Below are positions 1 through 9,161 of a DNA stretch of 11,870 bases, piece after piece. The translations under genes were made by a program, and so were the position numbers. This stretch comes from Deltaproteobacteria bacterium (GTDB taxonomy: Bacteria > Desulfobacterota_C > Deferrisomatia > Deferrisomatales > JACRMM01). The number at the start of each line of letters is the position of its first letter. Positions within the stretch are counted from its first letter, which is position 1. The stretch lies in contig JACRCS010000336.1 of assembly GCA_016218905.1 (NCBI GenBank), forward strand, positions 1 through 11,870, written 5' to 3'. The notes beneath the pieces are model-generated. The model saw only the letters and a list, made by a program, of their open reading frames with translations. It ran no database searches and was not told the DNA's origin.

Positions 1-1177
1 GGGCGCCGTCATGGGCTCCAAGGGGCTCAAGGCGATCATCCTGGACGACAACGGGACCTCCATGCGGGAGCCGGCGAACAAGGAAGCGTTCCGCGCGGCG
101 TCGCTCAAGTTCGTCAAGGCCCTGAAGGAGCACCCGGTGACCGGCGAGGGGCTTCCCACCTACGGGACGAACGTTCTGCAGAACATCATCAACGAGGCGG
201 GGGGGCTTCCCACCCGGAACTTCCGGGAGGGCCAGTTCGCCGGCGCCTCGAAGATCTCCGGCGAGGCCCAGCACGACACGATCCTGGCGCGCGGCGGCGA
301 GGGCAAGATCGCCCACGGCTGCCACTCCGGCTGTGTCATCCAGTGCTCCCGGATCTACACCGACAAGGACGGCCACTACAAGACGAAGGGTCCCGAGTAC
401 GAGACGATCTGGGCCCACGGGACGAACTGCTGCATCGACGACCTGGACGCCATCGCGGAGATGGACCGCCTCGACGACGACATCGGCCTCGACACGATCG
501 AGATGGGCGCGACCATCGGCGTCGCCATGGAGGCCGGCCTGGCGAAGTTCGGGGACGCGCAGGCGGCGATCGGGCTCCTCCAGGAGGTGCGGCGGGGCAC
601 GCCGCTGGGCCGCATCCTGGGCTGCGGCGCGAAGGTGACGGGGCAGGTGTACGGGGTCGATCACGTGCCCGTGGTGAAGGGGCAGGCCATGCCCGCCTAC
701 GAACCCCGGGCCATCCAGGGCATCGGCGTCACGTACGCCACCTCGACGATGGGAGCCGACCATACCGCCGGCTACGCCATCGCGACGAACATCCTCAAGG
801 TCGGCGGCTACGTCGATCCGCTCAAGCCGGAGGGGCAGGTAGCGCTCTCCCGGGACCTCCAGATCGCCACCGCGGCCGTCGACTCGACGGGTCTGTGCCT
901 CTTCGTCGCGTTCGCGGTGCTCGACAAGCCGGAGGCCTTCGAGGCGGTCTACGAGATGCTCAACGGCTTCTACGGCCTGAAGCTCGGGCCCGACGACGTC
1001 GCCGCCCTCGGCAAGGCGATCCTCACCACCGAGCGGAAGTTCAACACGGCCGCCGGCTTCTCGAACGCCGACGACCGGCTGCCGGATTGGATGTATCGGG
1101 AGCCGGTGGGTCCCCATAACCAGGTCTTCTCCGTCCCCGACGCCGAGATGGACCAGGTGTTCAACTTCGTGCAGTAA
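1..1177 (+). CDS. Aldehyde:ferredoxin oxidoreductase family protein, 5'-truncated by window edge
   Basis: The reading frame is open from base 2, which reads G-A-V before the methionine at base 11. That ATG is internal: GAVMGSKGLKAI is the conserved middle of AOR-family enzymes (about 600 residues), so about 391 C-terminal residues are visible. These proteins bind a tungsten or molybdenum bis-pterin cofactor and a 4Fe-4S cluster and usually oxidise aldehydes or related substrates with ferredoxin-like partners in the cytoplasm. Counting from the base-11 Met, the likely cluster ligands are C104, C108, C112 and C296, with C296 inside a DSTGLC motif (291-296) typical of the pterin/cluster region. 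The first three cysteines are spaced Cx3Cx3C rather than the classical Cx2Cx3C, which points to a YdhV-like branch. Substrate cannot be inferred. A terminator follows the TAA stop. Partner subunits, if any, would lie upstream of the window. Confidence 0.93.
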   Translation, partial: GAVMGSKGLKAIILDDNGTSMREPANKEAFRAASLKFVKALKEHPVTGEGLPTYGTNVLQNIINEAGGLPTRNFREGQFAGASKISGEAQHDTILARGGEGKIAHGCHSGCVIQCSRIYTDKDGHYKTKGPEYETIWAHGTNCCIDDLDAIAEMDRLDDDIGLDTIEMGATIGVAMEAGLAKFGDAQAAIGLLQEVRRGTPLGRILGCGAKVTGQVYGVDHVPVVKGQAMPAYEPRAIQGIGVTYATSTMGADHTAGYAIATNILKVGGYVDPLKPEGQVALSRDLQIATAAVDSTGLCLFVAFAVLDKPEAFEAVYEMLNGFYGLKLGPDDVAALGKAILTTERKFNTAAGFSNADDRLPDWMYREPVGPHNQVFSVPDAEMDQVFNFVQ

Positions 1178-1196
1178 GTTTCCCCTTCGAGAGACG

Positions 1197-1231
1197 GAGA
1201 GCCCCCGCCGGCCGAGCCCGCGGGGGCTCTC
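1197..1231 (+). terminator. Hairpin terminator after the AOR-family gene
   Basis: A perfect 12-bp inverted repeat (1197-1208 with 1220-1231, GAGAGCCCCCGC and its complement) encloses an 11-nt loop and starts 19 bases after the AOR stop. It is followed by only a few T residues (TTCGT), so it is a strong GC-rich stem with a weak U-tract. It probably separates the oxidoreductase transcript from the histidine kinase. Confidence 0.75.
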
Positions 1232-1432
1232 TTCGTGAGGGGGGCGCCTCTTGCGAGAGTGGTCTCCAGACCGACATTCGGCCGGAGCCCACCCGCGGGG
1301 CGCAGGTGCGTGTTCAGTCCTGTTTGACTCGAGTTTCGTCTTGGGGCACTCTCGAAACGATCGCGAACGCCCGAAGAGTTCTTTGGTCTGGGACGCACCG
1401 GAGGGACGGCTCAGAGGTCCGGGGGAGGTGGT

Positions 1433-3727
1433 ATGGTCAGGCGGACGATCGAGGAAAGTCCTGACACGGAAGCCCGCTCCTCCGTCGAGGAGCGCGCCGT
1501 CTACGCCGAGCAGGTCAAGCTCCTGTACGAGAACTCTCGGTCCGCCTTCACTGCGACCCTCGTCAACGGTCTCCTCGTCGTCTTCCTTCAGCGCACCCTG
1601 GTCCCCGCCTGGATCCTCGCCGGCTGGCTCTTCGCGGTACTCCTCGTCACCGGCCTCCGCGTCCTGCTGCTCCGGGTCTTCAGGCGGCGCTCCCCCTCCC
1701 CGAAAGAGATCGGGCCCTGGGTCCGCTACTTCCTCGCAGCCGTGAGCCTCTCCGGCGCCCTCTGGGGCGTCGCCGGCCTGCTCCTTTTTCGGCCGGAGTC
1801 CCTGGCCCACCAGGCGTTTCTGGCCTTCGTGCTCGGCGGTATGGTGGCGGGGGCGGCGGGCACGTACGCGCCGCTCCCCGCCGCCTATTTCGCCTTCAGC
1901 GTCCCGACCCTCCTCCCGATCACCGTATCTCTCGTCGCTGCGGGTGACGAGCTCGCGTTCGTCATGGCGGGCATGGTCGCGATCTTCTTCGCCATGATGG
2001 CACTCGTCGCCGCCCGCGGACGCAGGGTCATCCTGACATCCCTACGGCTCCGGTTCGAGAACGCCGGCCTCGTGGAGGTGCTGAGGGAGGAGAAGGAGCG
2101 GGTGCACAGAATCAACGAGGAGCTCGGCGCCGAAGTGGCCGAGCGGGAGAGGAGCGAGGAGGAGCTGGCCCGGCACCGCGACCACCTCCAGCAGCTCGTG
2201 GCGGAGCGCACGGCTGGGCTCACGGAGGCCTACGAGCAGCTCCGCCGGGCGAAGGTGGAGTGGGAGAAGACTTTCGACGCAGTCCCGGACCTGATCGCGC
2301 TCATCGATCCGGATTCCCGCATCCGACGCCTCAATCGGGCTTTTGCCGAGCGGATCGGCGTCGACCCCCGAGAAGCCGTAGGCCTCCGGTGCTGCCGGGC
2401 GTTGCACGGTACCGAGGACCCCCCGCAGGACTGCCCCCACGCGATGCTCCTCGCCGACCGGGCGCAGCACGAGGGCGAGGTCTACTCCCAGGCGCACGGC
2501 CGGTACTACCTGGTGAGCGCCTCTCCGCTCCACCGCCCCGAAGGCGAGTTCCTGGGGTCTGTTCTCGTCGCCCGCGACATCACCCACCTGAAGAGGATCG
2601 AAGGCTACCAGCACCTGGAAGCGCTGGGGGTTCTCGCCGGCGGGATAGCCCACGACTTCAACAACATCCTCACGGCCATCGCCGGCAACATCTACCGGGC
2701 CCGAGACTCGGGCGCGGGTCCCGACAAGCGCCTGCAGTACCTCACCCGCGCCGAGGACGCGTGCTTCCAGGCCCAGGGCCTAACCCGGCAGCTCCTCACG
2801 TTCGCGCGCGGCGGCGAGCCGGTGAGAAAGGTATTCGACCTGGGGAAGGCGCTCTCGGAGTGGGTCGGTTTCGCGCTGAGAGGTTCCAGCATCCGGGCGG
2901 AGGTGGACGTCGCCCCGGACCTGAAGCTCCTGGAGGCGGACGAGCGGCAGGTCCGGCAGGTCGTGAGCAACCTCGTCATCAACGCGCAACAGGCCATGCC
3001 GGGCGGGGGCGTCGTCCGGGTCAACGCGAGGAACGAGACGGTCGAGCCGGGCGCGGCGTCCACCCTGGCGCCCGGGACCTACGTGGTCCTCTGCGTGCAG
3101 GACGAGGGGCCGGGGATCTCTCCGGAGCACCTGCCGAGGCTGTTCCACCCCTACTTCACTACCAAGGCGGGCGGAACCGGCTTGGGCCTCTCCACCGCGT
3201 ACTCGATCGTGAAGCGACACGGCGGCGAACTGGAGGCCCGCTCCAAGCTCGGCGAAGGAGCCACCTTCTGCGTTCATCTGCCGGCTTCGGAGAAGGTCCA
3301 CCCCCCGGCTGAGCCGCCGCCGGCGGTCTCCCGGTCCGGATCCGGGCGCCTGCTCGTAATGGACGACGAAGAGGCGATTCGGGAGCTCCTGGCCGACGTC
3401 CTTCCCCAACTCGGGTACGAGGCGGAGTTCGCCGCGGACGGCGCGGAAGCCGTGGAGCTGTACCGAAAGGCCGCCGAGGACGGGCGCCCCTTCGACGGCG
3501 TGGTCCTGGACCTCACCGTGCCCGGAGGAATGGGGGGAAAGGAGACCCTGGAACGCCTTCGAGCCCTCGCGCCCGGAGTGAAGGCGATCGCCTCCAGCGG
3601 CTACGCGGCCGATCCGATCCTCTCCGAGCCGGCTCGCTTCGGTTTCGCCGACGTCATCGCGAAGCCCTACCGGATCGCGGACCTTGCGCGGGTTCTGAGC
3701 AGGGTGCTCTCCGCGCCCGCTCGATGA
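1433..3727 (+). CDS. Membrane-bound PAS hybrid histidine kinase with C-terminal receiver
   Basis: A 764-residue sensor kinase of two-component signalling. In order: about six hydrophobic segments (roughly residues 38-55, 59-81, 97-119, 126-147, 150-170, 174-194); a charged probable coiled coil (210-280); a PAS domain (about 280-388); a HisKA dimerisation domain with phospho-acceptor H407 in the AHDFNN motif; an ATPase domain with N-box N513/N517, G1 DEGPG (557-561) and G2 GTGLGL (581-586); and a receiver domain (about 638-760) with acidic D644/D645, phospho-acceptor D693, S721/S722 and K744. All catalytic residues are present. The PAS domain holds C320, C321, H325, C334 and H336 in a CCxxxHG...CPH pattern. 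The ATG at 1433 is preceded by GGAGGT at 1424-1429. No separate response regulator or HPt gene is adjacent, so this is an orphan; the signal is unknown. It may signal through its own receiver or to a distant partner. Confidence 0.93.
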   Translation: MVRRTIEESPDTEARSSVEERAVYAEQVKLLYENSRSAFTATLVNGLLVVFLQRTLVPAWILAGWLFAVLLVTGLRVLLLRVFRRRSPSPKEIGPWVRYFLAAVSLSGALWGVAGLLLFRPESLAHQAFLAFVLGGMVAGAAGTYAPLPAAYFAFSVPTLLPITVSLVAAGDELAFVMAGMVAIFFAMMALVAARGRRVILTSLRLRFENAGLVEVLREEKERVHRINEELGAEVAERERSEEELARHRDHLQQLVAERTAGLTEAYEQLRRAKVEWEKTFDAVPDLIALIDPDSRIRRLNRAFAERIGVDPREAVGLRCCRALHGTEDPPQDCPHAMLLADRAQHEGEVYSQAHGRYYLVSASPLHRPEGEFLGSVLVARDITHLKRIEGYQHLEALGVLAGGIAHDFNNILTAIAGNIYRARDSGAGPDKRLQYLTRAEDACFQAQGLTRQLLTFARGGEPVRKVFDLGKALSEWVGFALRGSSIRAEVDVAPDLKLLEADERQVRQVVSNLVINAQQAMPGGGVVRVNARNETVEPGAASTLAPGTYVVLCVQDEGPGISPEHLPRLFHPYFTTKAGGTGLGLSTAYSIVKRHGGELEARSKLGEGATFCVHLPASEKVHPPAEPPPAVSRSGSGRLLVMDDEEAIRELLADVLPQLGYEAEFAADGAEAVELYRKAAEDGRPFDGVVLDLTVPGGMGGKETLERLRALAPGVKAIASSGYAADPILSEPARFGFADVIAKPYRIADLARVLSRVLSAPAR

Positions 3728-3737
3728 GCGGGCGCGG
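3711..3737 (+). terminator. Hairpin overlapping the histidine kinase stop codon
   Basis: A perfect 11-bp stem (CCGCGCCCGCT at 3711-3721 with its complement at 3727-3737) closes a 5-nt loop, CGATG. The stop codon TGA (3725-3727) lies in the loop and the first base of the 3' arm, so the last codons of the kinase form the 5' arm. It is followed by GTTGTG, not a real T-tract, so intrinsic termination is likely but not certain. Confidence 0.6.
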
Positions 3738-3743
3738 GTTGTG

Positions 3744-3757
3744 AGCTATCAGTTATC
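3744..3757 (+). repeat. Two tandem heptamers of the (A/G)GTTATC type
   Basis: AGCTATC followed directly by AGTTATC, matching the heptamer arrays in the other intergenic gaps (5654-5688, 6894-6900, 9096-9161). It lies just upstream of the GTAG palindrome pair, the same order as in the argG/argF gap. Confidence 0.5.
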
Positions 3758-3764
3758 ACACCTT

Positions 3765-3901
3765 GTAGGGTGGGTCGAGACCCACCGATTCGAACGCTGC
3801 GGCCGGCGTACAGGCTTCGACGCACGGCCCCCGAGCGATGAACGCATGAGCCTCCGGAGTTCGTGAAGCTGCGTGAAATGGTGGGTCGCGACCCACCCTA
3901 C
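3765..3901. repeat. REP-like inverted palindrome pair (long-spacer form)
   Basis: The left unit, 3765-3786, is GTAG followed by a palindrome with arms GGTGGGTC/GACCCACC. The right unit, 3880-3901, is the same thing inverted: a perfect 18-bp palindrome (3880-3897) ending in CTAC. The outer ends are therefore GTAG and CTAC with 93 bp between the units. GTAG at the foot of a hairpin is the signature of REP elements handled by RAYT (TnpA-REP) transposases, where inverted pairs are called BIMEs. Assignment to that class is by structure only. It sits between the convergent kinase and PEBP genes and accounts for most of that 199-bp gap. Confidence 0.7.
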
Positions 3902-3926
3902 CCGGACTCGTCGGGCGCGCGCCTCG

Positions 3927-4409
3927 TCACCGTTTCCCCTTCTTCTGATACGTTCCGACGAGCTCTCCCTTCCCCAGGATCTTCCCCTCCATGGCTCGCT
4001 CGAGCTTTGCCTTGTCGGGCTTCCCGAGGTCGGGGAGGACGGCGCTCAGGGCGTAGAGTTTGAAGAAGTAGCGGTGGCGGCCGATGGGCGGGCAGGGGCC
4101 GCCGTAGCCCGTTTTCCTCCAGTCGTTGAGGCCCTCCCGTGTTCCCCCGGGAAGCGCGCTTGGGGCGACCGCTTCCGGGAGGCCGGTAGCCGTGGCAGGC
4201 AGGTTGTAGAGGACCCAGTGGACCCAGGTCATCTTGGGCGCCGCCGGGTCGGGAGCGTCCGGGTCGTCGACGATCAGCGCGAGGCTCTTGGTTCCTGGCG
4301 GGAGGTCGGACCAGGAGAGGGGAGGGGAGACATCTCTGCCTTCGCAGGTGTACGAGGAAGGGATTTCGCCATTGGGTGAGAACGCCGAGGAAGTGATCGT
4401 CGGAGCCAT
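3927..4409 (-). CDS. PEBP family protein (YbhB/YbcL-like)
   Basis: A 160-residue cytoplasmic-type protein with no signal peptide, close to the usual length of bacterial YbhB/YbcL proteins of the phosphatidylethanolamine-binding / Raf-kinase-inhibitor-like fold. Visible family motifs are VDDPDAP (47-53), the HW pair (64-65), GYGGPCPP (101-108) and HRYFFKLYAL (112-121), which together build the conserved anion/ligand pocket. The bacterial role is poorly defined and no ligand can be inferred. The start at 4409 is chosen because AAGGAGGG lies just upstream (plus-strand 4413-4420) and the family N-terminus (ITSSAF...GEIPSSYTCEG) begins there. The same frame stays open far upstream into argG, but that extension is non-coding. 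The gene starts 20 bases after the argG stop on the same strand and is probably the last cistron of the arg operon. Confidence 0.92.
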   Translation of the reverse strand: MAPTITSSAFSPNGEIPSSYTCEGRDVSPPLSWSDLPPGTKSLALIVDDPDAPDPAAPKMTWVHWVLYNLPATATGLPEAVAPSALPGGTREGLNDWRKTGYGGPCPPIGRHRYFFKLYALSAVLPDLGKPDKAKLERAMEGKILGKGELVGTYQKKGKR

Positions 4410-4429
4410 GGTCCCTCCTTTTCGCTTTG

Positions 4430-5638
4430 CTAGCCCTGGAGCTTCTTCAGCAGCCGGAGCCGGAGCGCGTTCAGGCGGATGAAGCCCGTGGCGTCGGCCT
4501 GGTTGTAGACCGTGTCGGCTTCGAACGTGGCGGTCTCGGGGTCGTAGAGGCTGAGCGGGCTCTTCCGACCGGCCACGATGCAGTTGCCCTTGTAGAGCTT
4601 CACCCGCGCCGTCCCGGTGACGTTCTTCTGCGCCTCGTCCATGAAGGTCTGGAGGGTCAGCCGCTCGGGGGCGAACCAGAAGCCGTTGTAGACGAGCTTC
4701 GCGTACTGGGGCACGAGGGAGTCCCGCAGGTGCTTCACCTCCCGGTCCATCGTGATGCTCTCCACCGCACGGTGCGCTTCCCGGAGGATCGTCCCGCCGG
4801 GGGTCTCGTAGACGCCGCGGCTCTTCATGCCCACGAACCGGTTCTCGACCAGGTCGACCCTTCCGACGCCGTTCCGGCCGCCGAGCTCGTTGAGCCTGGC
4901 CAGGAGCTTCGCGGGGGAGAGGCGCTCGCCGTTGACGGCCACGGGGCTGCCGGCCTGGAACTGGAGCTCCACGTACTCCGGCTTGTCCGGAGCCTTCTCC
5001 GGCGAGACGCTCAGGACGAACATGTCCTCCGTCGGCTCGTTCCAGGGGTTCTCGAGGATCCCGCCCTCGAAGGAGATGTGGAGGAGGTTGCGATCGCTGG
5101 AGTAGGGCTTCGCCTTGGTCACCGGAACCGGGATTCCGTGTTGTTGGGCGTAGGCGATGAGGCTCTCGCGCGAGTTGAGCTCCCACTCGCGCCAGGGGGC
5201 GATGACCCGGACATCGGGCTTGAGGGCGTAGGCGGTCAGTTCGAACCGGACCTGATCGTTGCCCTTGCCGGTGGCCCCGTGGCTCACCGCGTCGGCGCCC
5301 TCCGCCTCGGCGATCTCGATCATTCGCTTCCCGATGAGGGGGCGCGCGATGGAGGTCCCAAGAAGATAGCAGCCCTCGTAGATCGCGGCGGCGCGGAACA
5401 TGGGGAAGACGAAGTCCCGGACGAACTCCTCCTGGAGGTCCTCGATGTAGATCTTCGAGGCGCCGGTCCGCTTCGCTTTCTCCTCGAGCCCCGAGAGTTC
5501 CTCGCCCTGACCCAGGTCCGCCGCGAAACAGACGACCTCGCAGCCGTACTCCTCCTGGAGCCACTTGAGGATGACCGACGTGTCGAGCCCGCCCGAGTAG
5601 GCGAGAACGACCTTGTTGACGCTTCCCTTCCTGCTCAT
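4430..5638 (-). CDS. argG: Argininosuccinate synthase
   Basis: A 402-residue enzyme that joins citrulline and aspartate with ATP to make argininosuccinate, the penultimate step of arginine synthesis. The N-terminal ATP-pyrophosphatase loop AYSGGLDTS (13-21) is intact. So are [16 protein letters not shown] (119-134), which contacts ATP, citrulline and aspartate, and the conserved APWREW (148-152) and ENPWNEPTE (196-204). Length is normal for the bacterial enzyme (about 400). The ATG at 5638 has AGAGGT 5 bases upstream (plus-strand 5644-5649). It is the fourth arg gene in the B-D-F-G order, but it is separated from argF by a 315-bp repeat-filled gap, so it may depend on read-through or on a promoter I cannot recognise. 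argH does not follow; a PEBP gene does. Confidence 0.98.
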   Translation of the reverse strand: MSRKGSVNKVVLAYSGGLDTSVILKWLQEEYGCEVVCFAADLGQGEELSGLEEKAKRTGASKIYIEDLQEEFVRDFVFPMFRAAAIYEGCYLLGTSIARPLIGKRMIEIAEAEGADAVSHGATGKGNDQVRFELTAYALKPDVRVIAPWREWELNSRESLIAYAQQHGIPVPVTKAKPYSSDRNLLHISFEGGILENPWNEPTEDMFVLSVSPEKAPDKPEYVELQFQAGSPVAVNGERLSPAKLLARLNELGGRNGVGRVDLVENRFVGMKSRGVYETPGGTILREAHRAVESITMDREVKHLRDSLVPQYAKLVYNGFWFAPERLTLQTFMDEAQKNVTGTARVKLYKGNCIVAGRKSPLSLYDPETATFEADTVYNQADATGFIRLNALRLRLLKKLQG

Positions 5639-5653
5639 GAAGAACCTCTTTCT

Positions 5654-5688
5654 GGTTGTCGGTTGTCGGTTATCGGTTATCGGTTATC
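5654..5688 (+). repeat. Tandem heptamer array, five units
   Basis: Five head-to-tail 7-base units: GGTTGTC twice, then GGTTATC three times, followed by a degenerate AGTTGAG. Period is exactly seven. The array begins 15 bases before the argG start on the opposite strand, so it lies in the argG 5' leader. Confidence 0.85.
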
Positions 5689-5713
5689 AGTTGAGTCTCT
5701 TGCAGAAGTACCC

Positions 5714-5772
5714 GTAGGGTGGGCTCGGCCCACCAACTTCGGCCGGGTATCGGTGGGCCAAGCCCACCCTAC
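5714..5772. repeat. 59-bp REP-like inverted palindrome pair
   Basis: The left unit (5714-5734) is GTAGG followed by GTGGGC/GCCCAC arms. The right unit (5752-5772) is its inverted counterpart, ending in CCCTAC, with a 17-bp spacer. Both outer ends carry GTAG/CTAC. Total length is the same 59 bp as the copy at 6906-6964, and the spacers are related (both contain CGGGT...TC). This fits a REP doublet (BIME) substrate of a RAYT transposase located elsewhere in the genome. Confidence 0.78.
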
Positions 5773-5858
5773 AGCCGACTACAGCCGACAAGTTGTCAGC
5801 TTCGGTACGCCGCTGCGCGGCCGGTTTGCAGGAAGTGACTCGGCCCCCTCCCTCCGTC

Positions 5859-5881
5859 ACCCCGGCACGGATTGCCGGGGT
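5859..5881. repeat. CCCCGGCA hairpin, third intergenic repeat type
   Basis: A 9-bp stem (ACCCCGGCA / TGCCGGGGT) with a 5-nt loop CGGAT, flanked by GTC on the left and CCAG on the right. From memory, similar GTC-A-CCCCGGC...GCCGGGGT-CCAG hairpins are dispersed repeats in many proteobacterial genomes. Only one copy is in this window, so its repeat nature is inferred. On the minus strand it could also act as a weak transcript-end hairpin after argF. Confidence 0.45.
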
Positions 5882-5916
5882 CCAGTCGCCCAGGAGGGGC
5901 CTCCGTGGCGTCCTGC

Positions 5917-5930
5917 GACTACCGATAACT
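5917..5930 (-). repeat. Inverted heptamer pair at the 3' end of argF
   Basis: Read on the minus strand this is AGTTATC followed by GGTAGTC, two units of the heptamer family. It is inverted relative to the array at 5654-5688, so the two arrays bracket the 59-bp palindrome pair. Confidence 0.55.
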
Positions 5931-5953
5931 CAATAATTGACAACGGCGACTGA

Positions 5954-6868
<915 letters not shown>

Positions 6869-6893
6869 TTCAGATCCTCCAAGGAGAGTATTC

Positions 6894-6994
6894 GGTTATC
6901 GATTCGTAGGTCGGCGCTTGCCCCGACGGGTCGCGGGTTTTCGGCGGGGCGAGCCCCGCCCTACGGTCTGACAACCGACCGACAACCGACGACC
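6894..6994. repeat. Heptamer-flanked composite repeat between argD and argF
   Basis: A plus-orientation GGTTATC (6894-6900) lies left of the 59-bp palindrome pair. On the right are inverted heptamers GACAACC (6970-6976), GACAACC (6981-6987) and GACGACC (6988-6994), with a 4-base GACC between the first two. The whole reads as heptamers, then REP-like doublet, then inverted heptamers: a larger inverted-repeat structure with the doublet nested inside. Confidence 0.6.
6906..6964. repeat. 59-bp REP-like inverted palindrome pair
   Basis: The left unit (6906-6927) is GTAG followed by an imperfect palindrome GTCGGCGC/GCCCCGAC with one internal mismatch. The right unit (6943-6964) has perfect arms GGCGGGGC/GCCCCGCC, with two bases between them, ending in CTAC. 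The spacer is 15 bp. The length and the GTAG...CTAC ends match the copy at 5714-5772, while the stem sequence has diverged with compensating changes, as expected if the hairpin rather than the sequence is conserved. Confidence 0.75.
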
Positions 6995-7005
6995 GCCCCT
7001 ACGCC

Positions 7006-9160
<2,155 letters not shown>

Positions 9161-9161
<1 letters not shown>

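Larger units (their letters stand above)
5639..5953. other. 315-bp argF-argG intergenic region filled with repeats
   Basis: No coding gene is visible here. From left to right it holds a heptamer array (5654-5688), a 59-bp REP-like inverted pair (5714-5772), a stretch with GCCGACTACAGCCGAC-type short repeats (about 5774-5789), a CCCCGGCA hairpin element (5859-5881) and two inverted heptamers (5917-5930). I see no convincing promoter or ArgR box for argG. The apparent plus-strand reading frame through here is made of repeat translation and opposes argG. Confidence 0.75.

Noticed and set aside
343..1119. 258-codon frame inside the AOR gene
   Set aside because: Same strand, other frame, very arginine/glycine-rich; the AOR frame carries all the family motifs.
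1324..1352. Possible sigma-70 promoter (TTGACT, then CACTCT 17 bases later) before the histidine kinase
   Set aside because: The -35 hexamer is good but the -10 is poor (CACTCT). Not enough to call, although the 1232-1432 gap after a terminator must hold some promoter.
4410..5564. Upstream extension of the PEBP frame to 545 codons
   Set aside because: The extra part overlaps argG on the same strand in another frame and is arginine/proline/glycine-rich shadow sequence. The PEBP family start and ribosome binding site are at 4409.
4427..5953. 508-codon plus-strand open frame opposite argG
   Set aside because: It is antisense to a certain gene. Its end translates the intergenic heptamers and palindromes ([14 protein letters not shown] and GWARPTNFG-like strings), a known annotation artefact of such repeats. 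It reflects high GC, not coding.
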